Position numbers and translations under genes: made by a program
Part shown: piece by piece, positions 6,212 to 10,510 of the stretch
Layout of the letters: each line of letters starts with the position of its first letter
Position numbering within the stretch: the first letter of the stretch is position 1
Source: an uncultured Collinsella sp.
GTDB taxonomy: Bacteria; Actinomycetota; Coriobacteriia; Coriobacteriales; Coriobacteriaceae
Assembly: GCA_905210085.1 (NCBI GenBank)
Contig: CAJLVJ010000058.1
Span: forward strand, 1-10,510
Reading direction: 5' to 3'
DNA: 10,510 bases
Notes under the pieces: generated by a model
Told to the model about the DNA's origin: nothing
Databases searched by the model: none
What the model saw: the letters and a program-made list of their open reading frames with translations, nothing else

Positions 6212-6979
6212 CTAAGCCTCCTTGTCGGTCGCTTTAAGGTATTGCTCGTCGATCACGGGCTCCAACCACTCGTTGGAGGCCTCCTCGCCCGGAACCTCCA
6301 GCGCGAGATGGGAGAACCAGCTCTCGGGCGCGGCTCCGTGCCAATGTTTCACACCCGGGGCGATGTTGACCACGTCGCCAGGGCGCAGCTCCTGTGCCGA
6401 TTTGCCCCATTCCTGGTAAAACCCTCGACCGGCCACGCAGACGAGGATCTGTCCGCCACCGCTTTTGGCGTGATGGACGTGCCAGTTGTTGCGGCAGCCG
6501 GGCTCGAACGTCACGTTGTAGACGCCGACCTGCTCGGTGGAAAGGGGCGCGAGGTAGCTTTGCCCGATAAAGTACTTCGCAAATGCGTCGTTGGGGGCAC
6601 CGATAGGAAAGGCCATCTCGTTTTGGTGTCGGGCCTTTGCGTCGGCGCCGTCGTCCTCGTCCGCCCAGACCTCCTTCGCCATGCGGAAGGCCGCCCACGC
6701 CTTGGGCCATCCCGCGTAAAACGCCGCGTGCGTAATGATTTCCGCTATCTCAGCCCTGGTCACCCCGTTGTTCTTTGCAGACATCAGATGATATTGGAAC
6801 GAGGAGTCCGTCAGCCCCTGCGCCATCAGGGCAACCATCGTCACTATGCTGCGGTCACGCAAGGAAAGCTCGCCCTCCCGGCTCCACACCTCGCCGAACA
6901 GCACGTCGTCGTTGAGCTGTGCGAATTTGGGGGCAAAGTCCCCTAGAGCATCCCTACCCGCCGTCTGTTTAATTGCCAT
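6212..6979 (-). CDS. Carboxymuconolactone decarboxylase-family/cupin fusion protein, 255 aa
   Basis: Two-domain cytoplasmic protein. The N-terminal half (about 35-105) is a carboxymuconolactone decarboxylase-like helical domain: LSLRDRSIVTMVALMAQG, then NNGVTRAEIAEIITHAAFYAGWPKAW, with no AhpD-type CxxC. The C-terminal half (about 155-230) is a cupin barrel with metal-ligand motif WHVHH (H167, H169), GRGFYQEWG, and second motif PGDVVNIAPGVKHWHG (H212). The usual cupin motif-1 glutamate appears replaced by Gln177. CMD-cupin fusions of this sort occur beside MerR regulators and oxidoreductases in many gut bacteria; the reaction is unknown. The start at 6979 is chosen over an in-frame ATG at 7012 because AGGAGGA lies 8 bases upstream, in the loop of an ATCGAT hairpin. 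It is the first full gene of the operon. Confidence 0.9.
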   Translation of the reverse strand: MAIKQTAGRDALGDFAPKFAQLNDDVLFGEVWSREGELSLRDRSIVTMVALMAQGLTDSSFQYHLMSAKNNGVTRAEIAEIITHAAFYAGWPKAWAAFRMAKEVWADEDDGADAKARHQNEMAFPIGAPNDAFAKYFIGQSYLAPLSTEQVGVYNVTFEPGCRNNWHVHHAKSGGGQILVCVAGRGFYQEWGKSAQELRPGDVVNIAPGVKHWHGAAPESWFSHLALEVPGEEASNEWLEPVIDEQYLKATDKEA

Positions 6980-6980
6980 G

Positions 6981-7000
6981 ATCGATTTCCTCCTATCGAT
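6981..7000 (-). promoter_or_regulatory. Shine-Dalgarno presented in an ATCGAT stem-loop
   Basis: Two ATCGAT hexamers (6981-6986 and 6995-7000) can pair, leaving AGGAGGAA as the loop on the minus strand, just before the CMD-cupin ATG. An RBS exposed in a small loop could aid initiation. It also decides the start codon. Confidence 0.5.
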
Positions 7001-7043
7001 GGTTCTGGACACTAATCTGTCTCCGCGCGGCTAAGTAGCCCGC

Positions 7044-7160
7044 CTAGATTTCCATGCCCATTCGTTGCGCCTGTTCCAGAGCGGGATGCCCGGCGATATC
7101 GCCCACACCGTTCACGCCGCCGGCGAAAACCGTTTTGCCCATTACGGACCACCCCTTGCG
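7044..7160 (-). pseudogene. C-terminal remnant of a flavodoxin-type NAD(P)H oxidoreductase (32-codon ORF)
   Basis: An open stretch from ATG (7142) to TAG (7044) encodes 32 residues, including MGKTVFAGGVNGVGDIAG, HPALEQA and a final MGMEI. The HPALxxAxxMGxxI ending is typical of small flavodoxin/NADPH-dependent FMN oxidoreductases found in CMD/cupin clusters. The homologous-looking frame extends a few codons upstream (KGWSV) before a TAG near 7160. The bulk of the gene is gone. AAGGGG stands about 9 bases before the ATG, so the fragment could still be translated as a leader peptide. It lies in the 5' region of the CMD-cupin operon, between the MerR dyad and the first full gene. Confidence 0.6.
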
Positions 7161-7188
7161 CTACCGATTTGTATTGACGAGAATGAAG

Positions 7189-7216
7189 GTAATACCTAAA
7201 CCTGACTTTAGGTCAA
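7189..7216 (-). promoter_or_regulatory. MerR-type operator/promoter of the CMD-cupin operon
   Basis: The perfect 7-bp dyad ACCTAAA-cctgac-TTTAGGT occupies 7194-7213. On the minus strand TTGACC (7216-7211) forms a -35 and TATTAC (7194-7189) a -10 with the dyad between, the usual layout for MerR-family targets. The apparent spacing is 16 bases, shorter than the classic 19-20, so the exact -10 is uncertain (TACCTT at 7191-7186 would give 19). On the plus strand TTGACG (7174-7179) may serve merR itself, with the dyad over its promoter, giving autoregulation. Confidence 0.7.
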
Positions 7217-7247
7217 GGAATGAATTCGAGATTTATTCGGAGGGGCC

Positions 7248-7688
7248 ATGTACACAATCGGACAGGTGGCGGAAATGTTCGGCTTGCCCGCCTCAACGCT
7301 GCGGTATTACGACAAGCAGGGATTGTTCCCGGGGCTGGAGCGGACGTCCGGCATTCGCCGATTCGGCGATACGGAACTCGAGGCGCTTCGGGTCATCGAA
7401 TGCCTGAAGAAGGCGGGAATGGAGATCAAGGACATCCGTCTGTTCATGGAATGGTGTGCAGAGGGTCCATCAACATACCCCCAGCGCAAGGCCATGTTCG
7501 AGGAGCGGAAGGCCCACATGGAGTCGGAGATCGCGAAGATGAACCGTGCCCTGGACATGTTGAAGTTCAAATGCTGGTACTACGAGCAAGCGATTCAAGA
7601 TGGCAGCGAGGATAGGCTGGAGACGCTGATTCCCGGCAATTTGCCGGAAGAAATCAAAGGCGCCTACGAAAACGCACACGCTCGATAA
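7248..7688 (+). CDS. MerR-family transcriptional regulator (AdhR/NmlR-like), 146 aa
   Basis: DNA-binding regulator that probably controls the divergent CMD-cupin/hydrolase operon and itself. Seen: N-terminal winged helix-turn-helix YTIGQVAEMFGLPASTLRYY (2-21) followed by DKQGLFPGLERTSGIRRF, the MerR signature; second helix pair DTELEALRVIECLKKAGMEIKDI (41-63); and a C-terminal dimerisation coiled coil (about 80-112). Cysteines 52, 70 and 109 are available. AdhR/NmlR-type relatives sense aldehydes or other electrophiles through cysteine, so thiol-based sensing is plausible but not shown. GGAGGGG stands 2-3 bases before the ATG, unusually close. It is transcribed away from the operon and ends before a bidirectional terminator. 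Confidence 0.93.
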   Translation: MYTIGQVAEMFGLPASTLRYYDKQGLFPGLERTSGIRRFGDTELEALRVIECLKKAGMEIKDIRLFMEWCAEGPSTYPQRKAMFEERKAHMESEIAKMNRALDMLKFKCWYYEQAIQDGSEDRLETLIPGNLPEEIKGAYENAHAR

Positions 7689-7740
7689 AGCCGTTCGCTA
7701 TCCATGGGACTCTGGCAAGGAGCTCCTTCCGAACAGAACG

Positions 7741-7783
7741 AAAAAGAAAGCCTCCGAACCAAAAGGTCCGGAGGCTGTTATTT
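7741..7783. terminator. Bidirectional intrinsic terminator between convergent merR and DUF4143 ATPase genes
   Basis: AGCCTCCG (7749-7756) pairs with CGGAGGCT (7769-7776); ACC/GGT close an AAAA loop after one mismatch. On the plus strand GTTATTT follows. On the minus strand the tail reads TTCTTTTT (7748-7741), the better U-tract. It serves both converging transcription units. Confidence 0.88.
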
Positions 7784-7934
7784 CCGCTATTCCCACTCGG
7801 CAATAGGAGTCACTGGCCAAAAGCTTGTCAACATCAAAACAAGTCCTCAATCTATCGATTCTACGTGAGGCAATGGTCCTCATTTGATGCCCGCACTGTT
7901 TGCGCACTAGGGAGCAAAAGAATCTGGCCGCCGC
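7784..7934. other. Short intergenic stretch without a supported gene
   Basis: About 150 bases lie between the terminator and the ATPase stop codon. On the minus strand a short frame ends in AEWE-stop (7794-7806), resembling purine-gene C-termini only superficially. I see no gene, RNA or repeat here. Confidence 0.4.
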
Positions 7935-9197
7935 TCAAATAAGATCACCGCCATCTTGCATAAACGACGCCATGTTAAGGTGCCTGACGCCATCCCTCTC
8001 CTGCAATAGAGGATCAAGCGTGAACAAGTAGCGCGGATACCCATCCCTTATGTGGCCGAACGGCCTGTACTCGCGCTCCTCGACGCCTCTGTCGGCAATC
8101 GACATAGAGACCTGGATGTAGGCGTAAGCATTGCGCCTACGAGCGATGAAGTCACACTCGAGCTTCCCAATACGGCCCACAGAAAGCTCGTACCCGCGCG
8201 ATGCAAGATAGAGGTAGAGCACGTTCTCCAACGCCGGCCCGTAGTTAATCCTCGCATCCGTGTTCATGGCGAAATAGAAGCCGGGATCAGCCAGGTAGTA
8301 CTTCTCTTCGCGGATAAGCGATCGCCGAGACTTGAGATCGAACCTCGAGCAGCGATAAAGGATCTTCGCGTCAACAAGAATCTGGATATACCGATTGAGC
8401 GTTTCGCGCTTGATGGGAATCTTCTCGACATCATTGAAGTACGCAAGGAGGCTCTTCAGGTTCGTCGGCGCACCAAAGTTGTTGATGAGATACGTCTGGA
8501 CGGCATCGAAAACCGAGACATTCTTAATCTTGTTCGAATGTTTGACGTCCTTTTCAAAGATCTCATGAATAACACTCTTGATATAGGTGCGCTTTTCATC
8601 CTCGCCCTCATACTCCAACGCTTTGGGAAATCCTCCAAGGGTCAGGTACTCGGTAAACTCTCCCACGAGAACGTCATTGACAGGCTTGCCGAGAAAACGC
8701 TTCATATCGATATATTCCGCAAAGTCGAGTGGGAACACCTCGAACTCGATATAGCGACCCGTCAGCTTTGTAACAAGCTGTCCAGAAAGCAGATATGAAT
8801 TCGAACCGGTAATGAAGATGGACCAACCGCCATCTGTCCGGTAGCCGTTGATGAGCAGCTCGAATTCCTCTACGTTCTGAATCTCATCGATGAAGAGGTA
8901 CTTCGTCCCCTCAGTGTCTGCTGGGGTCGACATGTCAATCAGATTTTCGAGCTCATCGGTCGTCTTGACCTTCCTGTTCTCCCGTGAGTCAAGGTCGATA
9001 TAGATGATGTGGTCGCTCGCTACACCGGATTCCACAAGCTCGTCTGCGATTGATTGCATGAGACAGGATTTACCGCACCTGCGAACACCGGTGATCACCT
9101 TGATCATCCCGTCATCGTGGTAGAAACCACGCATTCGCTTCAGATACTTTTCACGTCGGTATATACGCAAGATGCACCCCTTTTTTTCAGTGTCCAT
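7935..9197 (-). CDS. AAA_14 / DUF4143 ATPase, 420 aa (or 411 from a TTG start)
   Basis: Predicted cytoplasmic P-loop ATPase of the AAA_14-DUF4143 family, widespread, often in many copies, of unproven function. Seen: Walker A GVRRCGKS (37-44); YIDLDSRE (66-73); Walker B YLFIDEIQN (100-108); sensor FITGSNSYLLS (128-138); LTGRYIEFEVFPLDF (145-159); and a DUF4143 C-terminal half with GGFPKAL, NRYIQILVDAKILYR, KYYLADPGFYF, then ENVLYLYLASRGYEL and LECDFIARR...YIQVS. E324, D349 and Q362 resemble a decayed PD-(D/E)xK nuclease core. The ATG at 9197 has no good ribosome binding site. AAAAGGGG precedes a TTG codon at residue 10 (9170), and the protein from there, LRIYRREKYLKRM, matches the usual family start, so TTG may be the true one. 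GC content is clearly lower than the neighbours, suggesting transfer. Confidence 0.9.
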   Translation of the reverse strand: MDTEKKGCILRIYRREKYLKRMRGFYHDDGMIKVITGVRRCGKSCLMQSIADELVESGVASDHIIYIDLDSRENRKVKTTDELENLIDMSTPADTEGTKYLFIDEIQNVEEFELLINGYRTDGGWSIFITGSNSYLLSGQLVTKLTGRYIEFEVFPLDFAEYIDMKRFLGKPVNDVLVGEFTEYLTLGGFPKALEYEGEDEKRTYIKSVIHEIFEKDVKHSNKIKNVSVFDAVQTYLINNFGAPTNLKSLLAYFNDVEKIPIKRETLNRYIQILVDAKILYRCSRFDLKSRRSLIREEKYYLADPGFYFAMNTDARINYGPALENVLYLYLASRGYELSVGRIGKLECDFIARRRNAYAYIQVSMSIADRGVEEREYRPFGHIRDGYPRYLFTLDPLLQERDGVRHLNMASFMQDGGDLI

Positions 9198-9204
9198 TTT
9201 ATCA

Positions 9205-9251
9205 GTTATGGGGGTACTTTTTTACATTTTATAAAAAAGCGTACCGATAAC
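9205..9251 (-). promoter_or_regulatory. AT-rich imperfect palindrome in the promoter of the DUF4143 ATPase gene
   Basis: Nested inverse arms GTTAT/ATAAC (9205-9209, 9247-9251), GGTAC/GTACC (9213-9217, 9241-9245) and TTTTTT/AAAAAA (9218-9223, 9233-9238) surround ACATTTTAT. On the minus strand TATAAA (9233-9228) could be the -10; no convincing -35 is seen. It may be an operator, or on the plus strand a hairpin. Confidence 0.5.
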
Positions 9252-9261
9252 TTATTCTCAC

Positions 9262-9477
9262 TTAGTTTCGGAAGTCGAGCAGGCGGTCGCGGTAGTACCC
9301 GTACTGCGCCCGGCGTACCTCGATTTCGGCGGGGATACCGTCGGTGAGCGATTTCGTTAGGGAGTCGAAGCGGTCGAGGATGTCGACGACCTTCTGCTGG
9401 GTGCCGATGGATGGGGCGGGAATCTCGACCCTCGATAAGTCCACAGGCGCGGCTTCGATTACCTTTTTTCGATTTAG
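9262..9477 (-). pseudogene. hsdS: 3' remnant of a type I restriction-modification specificity subunit gene
   Basis: The last 60-70 codons of an HsdS protein: VEIPAPSIGTQQKVVDILDR, then FDSLTKSLTDGIPAEIE, VRRAQYGYYRDRLLDF and a TAA at 9262-9264. IPxPxxxxQxxVVxILDxF followed by GxPAEIExRRxQYxYYRxxLLxF is the hallmark C-terminal conserved helix of HsdS. The DNA-recognition domains, hsdR and hsdM are absent, and the frame upstream (NTLNRKKVIEAAPVDLS) runs into a tetR fragment. The nominal GTG at 9444 has no convincing ribosome binding site. It is a scar of a lost restriction locus, or a cassette left by specificity-gene shuffling. Confidence 0.8.
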
Positions 9478-9488
9478 CGTATTGCTCT

Positions 9489-9590
9489 TCAGATCATCGT
9501 GGTGTGCTCGTAGCCGCGCTCCACGAGGAGCCGCTCGGCAACGTCGAGAATCTTCTCGACCGTCTCCTTCGGGTACTTATTGCGTGCCAC
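9489..9590 (-). pseudogene. 5' remnant of a TetR-family regulator gene, 33 codons
   Basis: From a GTG at 9590, with GGAGGT 5 bases upstream on the minus strand, the frame reads MARNKYPKETVEKILDVAER, LLVERGYEHTTMI and then TGA. This is the first helix and the start of the helix-turn-helix of a TetR regulator; intact relatives continue TTMQDI followed by the recognition helix. The frame stops at the point where sequence joins the hsdS remnant, so an insertion/deletion removed the remaining ~150 codons. It is divergent from the ABC transporter gene, the usual partner of such regulators. Confidence 0.75.
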
Positions 9591-9607
9591 TGGCACCTCC
9601 GTCCTTG

Positions 9608-9619
9608 TTATCGCGATAA
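9608..9619. promoter_or_regulatory. Perfect 12-bp palindrome TTATCGCGATAA, likely former TetR operator
   Basis: TTATCGCGATAA lies 18 bases upstream of the tetR-remnant start, flanked by TG and ACA that extend the symmetry imperfectly. The position between divergent tetR and ABC genes suits a TetR operator. With tetR truncated, it would no longer be bound by a local product. Confidence 0.55.
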
Positions 9620-9670
9620 ACATACCATGAGTGGCGTACGGGTCGAGAAGGGCTGGCGCCAAAAGAGCCC

Positions 9671-9760
9671 AACGGCCGTTACAGCTTCGTTAGAAACGCG
9701 CCTCACCATGGATGGTGAACCCGAAAGGTAAGGCACGCGGGCACGGCGACTCGGCCCGCG
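9671..9760 (+). promoter_or_regulatory. Dyad-rich leader of the ABC transporter gene
   Basis: Three symmetric elements precede the ABC gene: the perfect palindrome AACGGCCGTT (9671-9680); TCACCAT-gg-ATGGTGA (9703-9718); and a hairpin CGCGGGC/GCCCGCG (9736-9742, 9754-9760) just before the AAAGGA ribosome binding site (9773-9778). One or more may be operators or leader structures. No clear -35/-10 pair is visible. Confidence 0.4.
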
Positions 9761-9785
9761 CGCCCGGAAGAGAAAGGACGAACCC

Positions 9786-10462
<677 letters not shown>

Positions 10463-10472
<10 letters not shown>

Positions 10473-10510
10473 TGTGGACAGTTCCGGGAGGGGCGCGAGA
10501 GACGGGAGGG
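10463..10510. other. Possible insertion boundary after the ABC gene
   Basis: Sequence around 10463-10485 (CTACACTGATGTGGACAGTT) has the look of an insertion-sequence end: TGTGGACAGTT-type termini occur in some IS3-like elements, from memory. It coincides with the loss of the expected protein tail. The window ends 38 bases later, so no transposase or second end can be seen. Confidence 0.25.

Noticed and set aside
5313..6215. 300-codon open frame on the plus strand
   Set aside because: Antisense to the alpha/beta hydrolase gene; the His/Arg/Gly-rich composition is typical of a GC-rich shadow frame.
6242..6946. 234-codon open frame on the plus strand
   Set aside because: Antisense to the CMD-cupin gene, with no recognisable motif.
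7698..7907. 69-codon frame and an AEWE-stop frame on the minus strand, recalling a GuaA C-terminus
   Set aside because: Only the last few residues look similar, the preceding residues do not fit, and the frame crosses the terminator.
8052..8798. 248-codon open frame on the plus strand
   Set aside because: Antisense to the DUF4143 ATPase gene; no RBS or motif.

Overview
The window reads like chromosomal DNA of a GC-rich gut actinobacterium. Coriobacteriia, perhaps Collinsella, is my best guess. It rests on codon style, an LPxTG surface protein, a clostridial/coriobacterial-looking topoisomerase and a divergent MerR/CMD-cupin module. No rRNA or other taxonomic marker is present, so this is inference.

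Left part (1-2887): the 3' two thirds of a type IIA topoisomerase A subunit ends at a strong intrinsic terminator. It is followed by a stand-alone AAA-type ATPase with a C-terminal winged-helix-like region, whose leader carries two tandem 17-bp repeats running into the ribosome binding site. A long imperfect inverted repeat separates this gene from the convergent gene that follows.

Middle part (2885-7688): a small iron-sulfur-flavoprotein-like reductase (minus strand), an orphan LPxTG-anchored surface protein (plus strand), and a decayed C-terminal piece of a sirtuin-like gene with an in-frame TAG. Next comes a minus-strand operon encoding a carboxymuconolactone decarboxylase/cupin fusion and a cysteine-nucleophile alpha/beta hydrolase. 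This operon faces a divergent MerR-family regulator. A 20-bp dyad lies between them where a MerR-type operator/promoter is expected, and a 32-codon remnant of a flavodoxin-type oxidoreductase sits in the operon leader. The cupin, hydrolase and (former) oxidoreductase look like a MerR-controlled response to an electrophile or other small organic molecule.

Right part (7689-10510): a bidirectional terminator, then a minus-strand AAA_14/DUF4143 ATPase of lower GC content. Beyond it are two gene fragments butted together: the 3' end of a type I restriction specificity subunit (hsdS) and the first 33 codons of a TetR-family regulator, still with its ribosome binding site and a perfect upstream palindrome. 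Divergent from the tetR remnant is a very GC-rich ABC transporter ATPase of the BcrA/LanF type. Its last residues depart from the family and may mark an insertion boundary. The right part looks like an accessory region shaped by repeated insertion and deletion.

I see no complete undescribed multi-gene system. The most unusual items are the repeat-controlled ATPase, the long inverted repeat at 2789-2887, the orphan surface protein and the scars of lost genes (sirtuin, flavodoxin, hsdS, tetR).
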